Source: Vibrio rotiferianus CAIM 577 = LMG 21460 (GTDB lineage: Bacteria > Pseudomonadota > Gammaproteobacteria > Enterobacterales > Vibrionaceae). From it: 64,000 bases of DNA. The stretch covers positions 62,001 to 126,000 of the forward strand of contig NZ_APHW01000010.1 in assembly GCF_002741985.1 (NCBI RefSeq). Reading direction: 5' to 3'. How positions within the stretch are numbered: position 1 is the stretch's first letter; each line of letters starts with the position of its first letter. A program made the position numbers and the translations under genes. Below are positions 31,730 to 40,939 of this stretch, one piece after another. The notes beneath the pieces are model-generated. The model was not told the origin of the DNA. It saw only the letters and a list, made by a program, of their open reading frames with translations, and ran no database searches.

Positions 31730-32533
31730 ATGACTCAGCCACTTCTATTCCATAAAACCTATTTACACCCTACCAGTAATGAGTGGGTCGTTTTCGTGCA
31801 TGGTGCCGGTGGCAGTTCTTCAATATGGTTCAAGCAACTTAAGGCTTATAAAGAACATTTTAATTTGCTCTTAATTGACCTCCGAGGACATGGAAAGTCA
31901 AACCAGTTAATCAAAGAATTGATGACAAGTCGCTACACCTTTACGGAGGTAACGCAAGACATTCTAAAAGTGTTGGATCACTTGAAGATACAATCTGCAC
32001 ATTTTGTTGGTATGTCACTTGGAACGATCATCGTCCGTAACCTCGCGGAGCTTGCTTCCGAGCGTGTTCGTTCTATGGTGCTTGGTGGTGCGGTGACACG
32101 TTTGAACACCCGTTCACAAATTCTGGTGAAGTTGGGTAATTTAGGCAAACACATTTTGCCTTACATGTGGCTGTATAAGTTGTTTGCCTATATTGTGATG
32201 CCACAGAAAAATCAGCGTGAGTCGCGTCATCTATTTATCCGTGAAGCGAAAAAGTTGTGCCAAAAAGAGTTCAAGCGATGGTTTATCTTGGCCGCAGACG
32301 TTAACCCGTTGATGAAATATTTTAAGGATCGTGAACTCCCGATTCCGACGCTGTATTTAATGGGTGATCGGGACTATATGTTCATCAAGCCAGTTAAGGA
32401 GATGGTCGCAGTGCATAAGCAGAGTGTATTACGCGAAATCCCCGATTGTGGCCACGTATGCAATGTAGAAAGACCAGATGATTTTAACCAACATTCCATC
32501 GAGTTCATCAAGCAGCAAAGTTTAGCTGCTTAA
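31730..32533 (+). CDS. Alpha/beta hydrolase
   Basis: A 267-residue alpha/beta hydrolase of unknown substrate. The oxyanion-hole region VVFVHGAGGSSSIWF is at about 20-34, the nucleophile elbow GMSLG at about 96, an acidic residue in LMGDRDYMF near 220 and the catalytic His in DCGHVCNVE near 245. No signal peptide, so cytosolic. Stands alone between glgA and a convergent gene. Confidence 0.82.
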   Translation: MTQPLLFHKTYLHPTSNEWVVFVHGAGGSSSIWFKQLKAYKEHFNLLLIDLRGHGKSNQLIKELMTSRYTFTEVTQDILKVLDHLKIQSAHFVGMSLGTIIVRNLAELASERVRSMVLGGAVTRLNTRSQILVKLGNLGKHILPYMWLYKLFAYIVMPQKNQRESRHLFIREAKKLCQKEFKRWFILAADVNPLMKYFKDRELPIPTLYLMGDRDYMFIKPVKEMVAVHKQSVLREIPDCGHVCNVERPDDFNQHSIEFIKQQSLAA

Positions 32534-32574
32534 CGCAACGCTAGGTCAAAGCAATGGAAAAAGTAGGGGATATA

Positions 32575-32892
32575 TCACTGCTCCCCGATTTGATATCTGC
32601 ATTGCCAACACGCACCAAACTGCCCCTCATTTATCTCTGAACATTTTGGACACCGCCAATCTCGATAAGTCTGATTTGCTTGTTTTTGGTAATCTTCAAC
32701 AATAGCAGCAGCTTTCAACTGTTGCTCTGGGTGTAAAAGCCAAATATAGGGGTCTGTATCGTCACCAAACGGCAATTCGCCCTTTAGCCCAAACATTCCT
32801 TCACCTCGAACTTCACAGCCAATTTGCTCGGTCTTGAGAAGCTCACAGACTATGTGAGCTTCAGCTGGGTTTCTCGCGATGAAGATTTTCAT
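32575..32892 (-). CDS. DUF2007 protein with C-terminal zinc ribbon
   Basis: A 105-residue protein. The N-terminal 70 residues (MKIFIARNPAEAHIVCELLK) form the ferredoxin-like DUF2007 fold seen in putative signal-transducing proteins. The C-terminus has a four-cysteine ribbon, WRCPKCSEINEGQFGACWQC (CxxC-x10-CxxC), of the kind found in RanBP2-type fingers. Overlaps the VTT-domain gene upstream by 4 bases, so the two are co-translated. Function unknown. Confidence 0.75.
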   Translation of the reverse strand: MKIFIARNPAEAHIVCELLKTEQIGCEVRGEGMFGLKGELPFGDDTDPYIWLLHPEQQLKAAAIVEDYQKQANQTYRDWRCPKCSEINEGQFGACWQCRYQIGEQ

Positions 32893-33584
32893 TGAGCGTT
32901 TCCATTTTGCTGAACTTGAGTTGGGCGAATCTTACTCATAACCCATTTGGCAATGATTGGAAACAAACCAAGTAAGGCAAATGACGCAAGTACGGTGGGT
33001 GACACAATGCCAGAAAGACTATCTATGGTGGCTAATTGAGTACCAGCGTTCAGATAAACTGCTGTACCTGGCAACATACCAACTTGGCTAGTGAGGTAGA
33101 ATCGTGCAATGGTCATTGGTGTCAAACCCATCAGCAAGTTGATAAGGAAAAATGGGAAGACGGGAATAAGACGTAGTGAGAAGAGATAAAACGAGCCGTC
33201 TTTCTCAACGCCTTCGTTGATCGCACCTAGCTTATTACCAAACTTGCCTTGTACCCACTCTCGCAGTAAGTAACGGCTGCTAAGGAAAGCAATGGTCGCA
33301 CCAATAGTGCTGGCAAAAGAAACCAATAAGAGACTGGTCCAGAAACCAAATAGAGCAGCACCCAGAAGCGTTACTACGGCAGCTCCGGGAATGGAGAAAG
33401 CGGTGATAGCTATATACGCAAAGAAATACGTTGCTGCAGCAAATACGAAGTTTTGGCTAATAAAAGCATTTAACGCCTCTTGCTGCGCCTTGGCATTTTC
33501 TAGGGTTAGATATTGACCAAAATTCAAACCTAAAAAGATAATCGTCGCGAGTAGGATCAGTCCTAAAATCAGTTTCTTATTCAT
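32889..33584 (-). CDS. TVP38/TMEM64 (VTT domain) membrane protein
   Basis: A 231-residue inner-membrane protein of the DedA-like VTT superfamily with about six hydrophobic segments. It has ITAFSIPGAAVVTLLGAALFG near 65 and FPFFLINLLMGLTPM near 145, the family's two conserved glycine/proline-rich reentrant regions. Related proteins act as lipid scramblases or transporters; the substrate here is unknown. ATG 33584 is 8 bases after GGAG, preferred over the GTG at 33593. Confidence 0.85.
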   Translation of the reverse strand: MNKKLILGLILLATIIFLGLNFGQYLTLENAKAQQEALNAFISQNFVFAAATYFFAYIAITAFSIPGAAVVTLLGAALFGFWTSLLLVSFASTIGATIAFLSSRYLLREWVQGKFGNKLGAINEGVEKDGSFYLFSLRLIPVFPFFLINLLMGLTPMTIARFYLTSQVGMLPGTAVYLNAGTQLATIDSLSGIVSPTVLASFALLGLFPIIAKWVMSKIRPTQVQQNGNAQ

Positions 33585-33647
33585 ATCTATCACTCCATTT
33601 CTGCTTCTTAGATAATAAGACAGAATGGAGTGAGAAAAAATTTCAAA

Positions 33648-33675
33648 AAAAACCGCAGTGTAAAACTGCGGTTTA
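33648..33675 (-). terminator. Terminator of tfoY
   Basis: AAACCGCAG (33650-33658) / CTGCGGTTT (33666-33674); read leftward it is followed by a long T-rich tail. Confidence 0.9.
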
Positions 33676-33700
33676 TGAATACCTGGAGCTCAAACTTGTA

Positions 33701-34291
33701 TTATGAGAGGTGGTTAATTAGCTCTTCTCGGCGAGACTGAGGAACAACGCTCCAATGAGTACCGTTAATAGCGCCTTCAAGGGCCCACAGTAACTCGATG
33801 CTTACAGAAGCGGTATGCGTTTCCTGGATCGCTTTATAGGCGTTTAGCGCACCTTGTTCTTCGAGCTGAGTGACAGAGTCAATACCAGCTTTTTTAAGCA
33901 TTCTCTCTGTCGCTAGTCTAAGGTTCGGTAGGTCTTTTAAACGCGTTGGTTTAGAACTGGCTTGCTGTTCTTTTTCAAGCTTTGCAGTTTCGAGTGAACT
34001 TTTGGCTACTTCCACTAAGTGTTGTGGTGTATCCCAAAGGTCTGGTGAAACGGCGTAGTACTTAGTAACAACAGGAAATCCACGCTTCTTGTATACGTAA
34101 GGTTTAAGTCCCTGAGTTTCAAAGTCTGAAGATGTCTTTTTATCTGCTCTGATATGAAGCTGGTTGTTAACGACTAATGCAAACATTGTTTCATCAGCAA
34201 AAAGGCCAAAGCCGCCAAACATTGAGCGTGACTTGATCGTACCAAGCACCTCAAAAAGCTTCATAGAGTCTTTGAGTATCGGTTTATCCAT
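33701..34291 (-). CDS. tfoY: TfoX/Sxy-family regulator TfoY
   Basis: A 196-residue protein with an N-terminal TfoX domain ([20 protein letters not shown] near 23) and a C-terminal helix-hairpin domain ([20 protein letters not shown] near 118). I call it TfoY rather than TfoX because a c-di-GMP-I riboswitch lies 115 bases upstream and purR-torD-torR follow, as at the V. cholerae tfoY locus. In V. cholerae TfoY promotes motility and type VI secretion; how it acts on DNA is not settled. Confidence 0.92.
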   Translation of the reverse strand: MDKPILKDSMKLFEVLGTIKSRSMFGGFGLFADETMFALVVNNQLHIRADKKTSSDFETQGLKPYVYKKRGFPVVTKYYAVSPDLWDTPQHLVEVAKSSLETAKLEKEQQASSKPTRLKDLPNLRLATERMLKKAGIDSVTQLEEQGALNAYKAIQETHTASVSIELLWALEGAINGTHWSVVPQSRREELINHLS

Positions 34292-34405
34292 GATGTGTTA
34301 TCTCGGTGTAATTTAAATTACGCCACCAAAAATCAGGTCCGAGAGAGTAGCAAACGCATGCAGACACAATGTCATTAAAGGGTAAACTCGTCATATGCAT
34401 ACTTG

Positions 34406-34500
34406 CCATCGGTAACCCCGCTACCATGCTATCTCATGCGATAGTTTAGGCCGGAAGCTTTGCGTCCCACTCTTTAGAGTGGTTTGCCCTGTGCGTGACA
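34406..34500 (-). promoter_or_regulatory. Cyclic di-GMP-I riboswitch (GEMM-I, Vc2-like)
   Basis: Read leftward from 34500: GTCACGCACAGGGCAAACC, a P2 stem CCACTC/GAGTGG, then GGACGCAAAGC, CCGGCCTAAAC, a P3 stem CTATC/GATAG, and GGTAGCGGGGTTACCGATGG. These are the conserved blocks of the V. cholerae Vc2 aptamer. The P2 tetraloop reads UAAA rather than the GAAA of Vc2. It sits 115 bases before tfoY, in the same orientation, so c-di-GMP should set tfoY expression. Confidence 0.95.
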
Positions 34501-34717
34501 CTGAGAGCATACTTGCTATATTGGACTAATATCACACTCTGCGTTTATAAATGTGATCTTGGTTCAATTAATAGTTATTTTTTAGTGAGTTAAGTTTCAT
34601 AGATTAACAAAGTGGTCTACTAGAAAAAGGTCAGTACTAGAGAGTAGAGTGCACGAAGAAATAACAAGCCTGCAAAGTTTTACATACAAACCTGTTGCCG
34701 CGGATGAAATGTGAAAT
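34501..34717. other. Promoter region upstream of the tfoY riboswitch
   Basis: About 215 bases between the riboswitch and the purR terminator. It must hold the tfoY promoter, but I see no recognisable operator or RNA gene. Confidence 0.4.
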
Positions 34718-34746
34718 AAAAAAGCACCCATGTGGGTGCTTTTATG
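34718..34746 (-). terminator. Terminator of purR
   Basis: AAAAGCACCCA / TGGGTGCTTTT around 34720-34743 with a tiny loop; read leftward followed by TTTTTATTTC-type tail. Confidence 0.85.
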
Positions 34747-34772
34747 ATGAGTACACGAGTACTACCTAAAGA

Positions 34773-35777
34773 CTAGTTGAGCTTTCTAACCGTATTTCTA
34801 ATCACGATCTCTGGCTGCATTTCAAACACTCGTTTTTCGTGTTCTTTATCTTTGATACGCTCTAGTAGGATCTCAAACGCGTTTTTACCCACACGACGTT
34901 TTGGTTGGTGGATAGTCGTTAGTGGTGGTGAGAAGTACTCTGCCAGCTCAATGTTGTCATAGCCGATAACAGAAACATCATCTGGTACCTTGATACCGTT
35001 CTGCTGAAGGCGGCTCATCAAGCCAAGTGCCATAGTGTCATTGAAACAGAAAACTGCGGTAGGGCGTTTTTCCATTGCAGTAATGTTATCTGCCGCTAGC
35101 ACAGCGGTATCACATTCAAAGTTGCCTTCAAGAATCCAATCTTCGTTAACCGCAAGGTTTGCTTCTGCCATTGCACGGCGATAACCCGCAATACGCTCTT
35201 GGCACGCAGCTTTTTCGAAGTGACCGCTTAAACACGCGATGTCTGTGTGACCATTGTCGATCAGATATTTTGTCGCGATGTAACCGCCTTCTTCTGAGTT
35301 ATCAATGATCTTGTCTGCTTGTGAGCTTTCTGGACCCCAGTCCATCACAACTTTAGGTATGTCTGAGTGACGATCAAGCATCTCTTTTAGTTCTTCCGTC
35401 AGGTCAGAACACATTACTAGAATGCCATCTACACGCTTTTCAGCGAGCATGCGGATGTAGTCACGTTGCTTCTCGTAAATACCGCCCGTGTTACATAGGA
35501 TAAGAGTGTAACCTTGACGGTAACAGTAGCTCTCAACACCATCGATCACTTCAGAGAAGAACAGGTTGGTAGATTGAGTTACTAGCATACCGATGGTACG
35601 AGTTGAGTTGCACTTTAAACTGCGCGCAACGGCACTTGGTGCGTAATTAAGTTCATCCACCGCTTTCATTACTTTTTCTTGAGTTGCTTCTGCAACAAAG
35701 CGAGTTTTATTAATTACGTGCGAAACCGTAGTGGTAGAAACGCCGGCTAAGCGAGCAACGTCTTTAATAGTGGCCAT
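34773..35777 (-). CDS. purR: Purine repressor PurR (LacI family)
   Basis: Represses purine synthesis genes when bound to hypoxanthine or guanine. It is 334 residues from the ATG at 35777. N-terminal helix-turn-helix [19 protein letters not shown] and the hinge helix [12 protein letters not shown] match E. coli PurR (341), followed by a periplasmic-binding-protein-like core ending VIRNTVRKL. An in-frame extension to 35873 precedes the HTH and is not real. GCGCAAAC half-sites resembling PurR boxes lie upstream at 35843 and 36050. Confidence 0.93.
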   Translation of the reverse strand: MATIKDVARLAGVSTTTVSHVINKTRFVAEATQEKVMKAVDELNYAPSAVARSLKCNSTRTIGMLVTQSTNLFFSEVIDGVESYCYRQGYTLILCNTGGIYEKQRDYIRMLAEKRVDGILVMCSDLTEELKEMLDRHSDIPKVVMDWGPESSQADKIIDNSEEGGYIATKYLIDNGHTDIACLSGHFEKAACQERIAGYRRAMAEANLAVNEDWILEGNFECDTAVLAADNITAMEKRPTAVFCFNDTMALGLMSRLQQNGIKVPDDVSVIGYDNIELAEYFSPPLTTIHQPKRRVGKNAFEILLERIKDKEHEKRVFEMQPEIVIRNTVRKLN

Positions 35778-36187
35778 AAATGATGTCCTGTATCGAGCTA
35801 CTGTAAATACCGTAGTGAAGACAACCATACGCTTAGGGTCTTGCGCAAACCGAGCAACTGCGAATAGGGGCATTGCTGAGATATTTGGCAGCGGTTGTTC
35901 CGAAATCGGTATAAAAAGGTTTGTAGCAACATTTATCGCTGAGTTTCATATTCCTTTCTTATACTAAGTGAGGAATTGGTCAGCAATCCTGTTAAGAAAA
36001 CACAAAAACCGCTTTATTTCAGCGGTTTACATATAAATCATATTTAATCGTTTGCGCTCACATTTTAGACTGATGCGGGCAAGCTGGCAATGTTTTAGGT
36101 GGTTGTTTTGTGCCTCGGAGGTCACAGTTTAACGGCTAAATGGATTGTATTTCTCTGCGCCAGATTAAAAACAAACGAATAAAATAG
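35778..36187. other. Region between torD and purR with a hairpin and PurR-like half-sites
   Basis: AAACCGCT (36006-36013) / AGCGGTTT (36021-36028) forms a terminator-like hairpin with a T-rich tail when read leftward. It stands about 230 bases from purR and 200 from torD. PurR-like half-sites GCGCAAAC occur at 35843-35850 (plus) and 36050-36057 (minus). It may be a second terminator for torD, or end a short untranslated transcript. Confidence 0.4.
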
Positions 36188-36212
36188 GGAGTCTGAATGA
36201 CAGACTCCCCAA
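36188..36212 (-). terminator. Likely terminator of torD
   Basis: GGGAGTCTG / CAGACTCCC, loop AATGA, just past the torD stop; read leftward it is followed by TATTTTATT. Confidence 0.75.
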
Positions 36213-36224
36213 AATAGGCGGCAA

Positions 36225-36872
36225 TTATTCACCAAGAAGGTAGGTGCTGTCCAGTTTACAAAATGCAATTAATAGTTGCGCGACACTAACATAGAAGCCA
36301 AATTCATCAAATTGCTTACATTTAGCGGCAAACTGAGGTAGCCATGTCAAAAGGTGTTGCTGGATGAACTCATTTTGCTTTTCGAACGCATCTTCCATGT
36401 GTTTTTCCTGCTCGAGTTCATTTGAGCGGATAATCATATTGCCTAAAAAATCTAACTCGACTGCTAAATGATCCGCAGGCTCTTTTAGATTTTCGTCAAC
36501 TTGCACACCAAAGTCTGCCATCAGCTTTTCCATCTCTTCTGCTGGTTTATCGTTTAATAAACCAGATTCACCGATGTACATTGAGGCATAAGGTAGCGCA
36601 CCGTGCTTTTCTGTTTTAAGAAAAAGTTCACAGAAGTCCGCAGCTAGCTCTAACTGAGCATCTTCACGATCTTGTAGGCGATTAAGCGCATCAACAAGGG
36701 TATCAACCGATGGTTTGAGTGTTTCATTTTCACCCAAACCAGCTAAAAAGCTTCGAATTTCAACACTATGATAAGATTCCAGCTCCTTGTCTGTTAGCTC
36801 TTTTGCGAACAGGCTAGAAAACCACCAATAAATCTCAGCTCGTTTTTCGTTAAAAGCTTTCACTTCTTGCAT
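36225..36872 (-). CDS. torD: TorD chaperone for trimethylamine N-oxide reductase
   Basis: Binds the twin-arginine signal peptide of TorA and helps insert the molybdenum cofactor. It is 215 residues, all helical, with [20 protein letters not shown] near the N-terminus and the family motif [16 protein letters not shown] near 130. The torD-torR adjacency supports the assignment. torA and torC are not in the window. Confidence 0.92.
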   Translation of the reverse strand: MQEVKAFNEKRAEIYWWFSSLFAKELTDKELESYHSVEIRSFLAGLGENETLKPSVDTLVDALNRLQDREDAQLELAADFCELFLKTEKHGALPYASMYIGESGLLNDKPAEEMEKLMADFGVQVDENLKEPADHLAVELDFLGNMIIRSNELEQEKHMEDAFEKQNEFIQQHLLTWLPQFAAKCKQFDEFGFYVSVAQLLIAFCKLDSTYLLGE

Positions 36873-37105
36873 TTTTTTGCTCCCAAATAGTTATCCCCTA
36901 AGTGTAAACAATTAAAATGAATAGCAGTAACTATAATTGTTATGGTTTATTGGGAAATATGCATGTTTATGAATGGCGGCAAATAAGCTTGTTTTGCATC
37001 AATAAATCCACAAAATCTTGCTTTTTATTGTAACTATTACTAGATATGTTACTAGTTATGAATAGAATACGTCTTGGAAGATAAAAAAGACAGAAAGTGG
37101 TGTAA
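36873..37105. promoter_or_regulatory. torD/torR divergent promoter region with repeated ATGAATRG motifs
   Basis: ATGAATAG at 36917-36924, ATGAATGG at 36969-36976 and ATGAATAG at 37058-37065. On the other strand these read CTATTCAT, close to the TorR box described in E. coli (CTGTTCATAT). Three copies between torD and torR suggest TorR autoregulation; this is inference. Confidence 0.4.
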
Positions 37106-37819
37106 ATGAGCTATCACGTATTAGTCGTAGAAGATGATGTTGTAACTCGCAGTAAGCTTGCGGGCTATTTCCAAAATGAAGGTTACAAAGTTAGTGAAGC
37201 AGAAAGCGGTGCTGAAATGCGCGAAGTGCTTCAAGAAGGCGATGTAGATTTGATCATGCTGGATATTAACCTGCCGGGTGAAGATGGCCTTATGCTTACG
37301 CGTGAATTACGCAGCCAATCAGATATCGGCATCATATTAGTGACAGGACGCACGGATAGCATTGACAAAATTGTTGGCCTAGAAATGGGCGCAGACGATT
37401 ATGTAACAAAGCCTTTTGAACTAAGGGAATTATTGGTTCGCGTTAAAAACTTGCTGTGGCGTATCTCAGCGGCTCGTAACGGTTCACAAAAAGCAGCAAA
37501 TGATACGAATGAAGAACACATAGTGCGCTTCGGTGAGTGGACGTTTGATATTCAGCGTCGTGCTCTAAGCCGAAATGGTGAGCCAGTGAAACTAACGAAA
37601 GCAGAGTATGAGCTGTTAGTTGCATTGTCTTCATACCCAAATCAGGTATTAAGCCGCGAGCGAATTTTGAATATGATCAGCCACCGAGTGGATGCGCCAA
37701 ACGATCGTACTATCGACGTTCTGATTCGACGTATGCGCGCTAAGATGGAGTTTGACCCAAAGAACCCACAAATCTTTGTGACCGTTCATGGTGAAGGCTA
37801 CATGTTTGCAGGTGACTAG
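37106..37819 (+). CDS. torR: Two-component response regulator TorR
   Basis: OmpR-family regulator that activates TMAO respiration genes. It is 237 residues, with a receiver domain with VEDD near residue 8, phospho-acceptor in LIMLDINLPGEDG near 54, and the conserved Lys in DDYVTKPFELRELLVRVKN. The C-terminal winged helix runs from about 140 to 235 (LTKAEYELLVALSSYPNQVLSRERIL). Sequence is closer to TorR than ArcA, and torD is adjacent. The sensor TorS is not in the window. Confidence 0.92.
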   Translation: MSYHVLVVEDDVVTRSKLAGYFQNEGYKVSEAESGAEMREVLQEGDVDLIMLDINLPGEDGLMLTRELRSQSDIGIILVTGRTDSIDKIVGLEMGADDYVTKPFELRELLVRVKNLLWRISAARNGSQKAANDTNEEHIVRFGEWTFDIQRRALSRNGEPVKLTKAEYELLVALSSYPNQVLSRERILNMISHRVDAPNDRTIDVLIRRMRAKMEFDPKNPQIFVTVHGEGYMFAGD

Positions 37820-37848
37820 AGTCTACTGGCTTAAATCACGCGTTAAAG

Positions 37849-37877
37849 AAAAAGGAGAGCAACGCTCTCCTTTTTTG
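37849..37877. terminator. Bidirectional terminator between torR and elyC
   Basis: AAAGGAGAGC (37851-37860) / GCTCTCCTTT (37864-37873), 3-base loop, T-tract. Confidence 0.9.
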
Positions 37878-37905
37878 TGCCTGCTGGTTTAGTTTTGAAG
37901 CTGGC

Positions 37906-38691
37906 TTAATGCACTTCTTCGACAGGCGCTTGGCCAATATTGTCGCGTAGGTGCTGCCAGATAATACCTAGTGTTTCGTGCCAGTATCGTTCCGTTTGTT
38001 CTAGGTACTGTGCTTTTGGAGCATAGCGATGCCAAGGTTGGTTGATATCGGCAACAGCCAAGAAGTTCGTTGGCGCTGGAATGGGCTTAATCCCTGCTGC
38101 ACGAAACTCGTACATTGCGCGCTTCATATGGCTTGCAGAAGTCACTAGCACAATATCTTTCTGTTTTACGAATGCCGCTGCTTGCCTTGCTTCTTCCCAG
38201 GTATCTTTCGCATCTTCAAGCAAGATGATGTCAGATTTTGCCACACCAAGAGAAAGGGCTACGTTAGCCATCATACGGGCATGGCTGAGTTCTGACCCTC
38301 CAGCGTAGCCTGACAAAATGAGCTTTGCGCCTGGATACATACGAAGAATACGTATACCTTCAGTGAGTCTCATTAAAGCAGCACGACTCAGTTGTGAGGT
38401 GGGTGGTATTTCGTCATCGACCACATGGCCAGCTCCTAAAACCATCACATAGTCGACCGATTCTGACACGGGCAAGAATGCTTTGTATTCGCGTTCCAAC
38501 GGCACAAGCAGCTTGGTCGAAATAGGTTGAAATGAGGCAAGGAAAATGCCAGCAAAAGTGAATAGAACAATGAAACAACCAGTTTTACGTTTGCTGGTAA
38601 AACTAATTAAAAATAGGCCAAATAGACCAATCAGCAGTAAGGCCGGTAAGGGCATGAGCAAGGCTGATATTACTTTTTTCAGCTCAAACAT
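37906..38691 (-). CDS. elyC: Envelope biogenesis factor ElyC (YcbC, DUF218/YdcF family)
   Basis: A 261-residue inner-membrane protein. Two N-terminal hydrophobic segments (about 10-32 and 40-57) precede a DUF218 domain with VMVLGAGHVVDDEIPP, LILSGYAGGSELSHARMMA, and VTSASHMKRAM. E. coli ElyC is needed for peptidoglycan assembly at low temperature. Divergent from cmoM-mukFEB exactly as in E. coli. Confidence 0.88.
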   Translation of the reverse strand: MFELKKVISALLMPLPALLLIGLFGLFLISFTSKRKTGCFIVLFTFAGIFLASFQPISTKLLVPLEREYKAFLPVSESVDYVMVLGAGHVVDDEIPPTSQLSRAALMRLTEGIRILRMYPGAKLILSGYAGGSELSHARMMANVALSLGVAKSDIILLEDAKDTWEEARQAAAFVKQKDIVLVTSASHMKRAMYEFRAAGIKPIPAPTNFLAVADINQPWHRYAPKAQYLEQTERYWHETLGIIWQHLRDNIGQAPVEEVH

Positions 38692-38805
38692 ACTTAAATA
38701 GTCCGAAAAAACATCAATTGATTATAAAAATGAGGGAGACCCTCTTTATTCCTGCTTTTCTTGTGCCAGAATAGCGGCACAATCCGATATGATAACCCAG
38801 TAGAC

Positions 38806-39599
38806 GTGACAGAAGACCGTAATTTCGACGATATCGCCCACAAATTTGCAAAAAATATTTACGGATCCGATAAAGGTGAGATCCGCCAAATCATTGTATG
38901 GGAAGATTTTCTACAGATTCTAAGTGAATTAGAGGCTGACCAGCAAGCCCTGCAGGTACTTGATGCGGGTGGTGGCTTAGCACAAATGTCGCAAAAGCTT
39001 GCTAAGCTCGGACATCACGTTGCTTTATGTGATCTATCTTCGGAAATGCTGCAACTAGCAAAGCAGGATATTGAAAAAAACGGTTTGCTTGAGCAGTATC
39101 GCCTGATTCATTCGCCTGTCCAATCCATTGGTGAACATATGGAAGCGCAGGTGGACCTTGTCATGTTCCACGCAGTGATGGAGTGGTTGGTAGACCCGAA
39201 AACCGCACTCGAAACCGTTTTGGAACAGGTCAAGCCGGGGGGGGCATCGCTTCGGTTATGTTCTATAACCACCACGGCTTAGTCTATAAAAATGTGGTTT
39301 GTGGCAACATTCCTCATGTTTTAGACGGCATGCCTCATCGGAAAAGATTTAAACTACAGCCACAGAAAGGTCTAAAGCCTGAAGAGGTCTATCAATGGAT
39401 AGAAGATTCTGGTTTTAGCATTTGTGGAAAATCTGGTATTCGTTCATTCAGTGATTACATAGGCAATATGCAATACATGGGCGATTACGAGTTTGAAGAT
39501 GTGTTGGCGCTAGAAAAACAACTTTGTCGACAAGAGCCATACCTCTCATTAGGCCGCTACATACACGTGTGGGCTAAGAAGAACGATAAACAGGAATAA
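38806..39599 (+). pseudogene. cmoM: tRNA 5-carboxymethoxyuridine methyltransferase CmoM, frameshifted at a G8 run
   Basis: Methylates cmo5U34 in certain tRNAs using SAM. From GTG 38806 (TEDRNFDDIAHKFAKNIYGS) the first frame has VLDAGGGLAQMSQKLAKLGH, the SAM-binding motif I, and continues to VLEQVKPGG. At 39237-39244 there is a run of eight G; the frame then changes and IASVMFYNHHGLVYKN onward continues the family to the end (ALEKQLCRQEPYLSLGRYIHV). Nine G, or six, would join the halves into 263-264 residues (E. coli 261). Followed 2 bases later by mukF. Sequencing error or phase-variable tract cannot be separated from sequence alone. Confidence 0.88.
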
Positions 39600-39601
39600 C
39601 G

Positions 39602-40939
39602 ATGAGTGAGATGACTCTCAATGCTGCAGAGCAACCAATCGATGAGTTGGTTGGCTGGGTTAAGCAGCACGATTTCTCGTTGAACCTGACCACTGAGCGA
39701 TTGGCATTTTTGATTGCCATCGCTGTACTAAGTAATGAAAGGTTCGATGAAGAATTGGGTGAAGGTGAATTGCACGACGCATTTGCCATCGTCACTCGAC
39801 TTTTTGATGAGACCGGCGAAGCTTCGGCTTTCCGTGCGAACAATGCCATCAACGAGATGGTTAAGCAGCGTCTTATGAGCCGTTTTGTCAGTGAGATTAC
39901 TGACGGAGCGAGCATTTACCGCTTGTCGCCATTAGCGATAGGAATTACCGACTACTACGTGCGTCATCGCGAGTTCTCGAAACTACGTCTTTCTATCCAG
40001 CTATCCATGGTAGCGGATGAAATGGCAAAAGCGATTGAAGCGGCACAAAAGGGTGGCACTCCGGGCCACTGGAAGAAAAACGTTTACGGAATTTTGAAAT
40101 ATTCTGTAGGCGAGATCTTCGATCAAATCGACCTTAACCAACGTGTGATGGATGAGCAGCAACAGTCTGTAAAACAACAGATTGCTGATCTGCTTAATAA
40201 AGACTGGCGTGAAGCGATCAACAACTGTGAAGCACTTCTGTCAGAAACATCGAGCACGTTGCGTGAACTTCAAGATACGCTGCAAGCTGCCAGTGATGAA
40301 CTGCAAACTCAGATCCTAGATATTCAAGAAATTGTTTACGGCGATCCTGAGCTTGAGTTCATCGAAGAAGCCTTATTTGGTCTGCAAATGAAGCTGGACC
40401 GAATCACAAGCTGGGGCCAGCAAGCGATCGACCTTTGGATTGGTTACGACCGACACGTACACAAGTTTATCCGTACCGCGATCGATATGGATAAGAACCG
40501 TGCGTTTAGCTCGCGTCTGCGTCAATCCGTCAAAGATTACTTCGATGCGCCTTGGTATCTGACTTATGCAGATGCGGAAAGGCTTTCTGACCTTCGTGAT
40601 GAAGCCCTGGTACTGCGTGATGACGAGGTGACGGGTCAAGTTCCGATGGAAGTAGAATACGAAGAGTTTCAACAAGTCAATGATGAGTTGGCAGAGCGAA
40701 TTGGTGACATGCTGAAAGCGCATAAAGATCAAGGCACACCAATCGACTTGAGCGTGGTTCTGCGAGATTACCTTGCACAACATCCATACACTCATCACTT
40801 TGATTTAGCTCGCATTGTCGTTGATCAGGCGGTACGTCTGGGTTACTCAGAATCCGACTACCAAGCTGTTCAGCCAGACTGGAAAGCAATCAACGAATTT
40901 GGGGCAAAGGTACAAGCGAATGTCATCGACCGATACTAA
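39602..40939 (+). CDS. mukF: Chromosome partition protein MukF (kleisin)
   Basis: Kleisin of the MukBEF condensin; 445 residues. It has an N-terminal winged-helix dimerisation domain (about 1-120), a helical middle and a C-terminal winged helix that caps MukB. Conserved stretches include [20 protein letters not shown] and VQANVIDRY at the end. Starts 2 bases after the cmoM stop and overlaps mukE by 20 bases. Confidence 0.97.
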   Translation: MSEMTLNAAEQPIDELVGWVKQHDFSLNLTTERLAFLIAIAVLSNERFDEELGEGELHDAFAIVTRLFDETGEASAFRANNAINEMVKQRLMSRFVSEITDGASIYRLSPLAIGITDYYVRHREFSKLRLSIQLSMVADEMAKAIEAAQKGGTPGHWKKNVYGILKYSVGEIFDQIDLNQRVMDEQQQSVKQQIADLLNKDWREAINNCEALLSETSSTLRELQDTLQAASDELQTQILDIQEIVYGDPELEFIEEALFGLQMKLDRITSWGQQAIDLWIGYDRHVHKFIRTAIDMDKNRAFSSRLRQSVKDYFDAPWYLTYADAERLSDLRDEALVLRDDEVTGQVPMEVEYEEFQQVNDELAERIGDMLKAHKDQGTPIDLSVVLRDYLAQHPYTHHFDLARIVVDQAVRLGYSESDYQAVQPDWKAINEFGAKVQANVIDRY

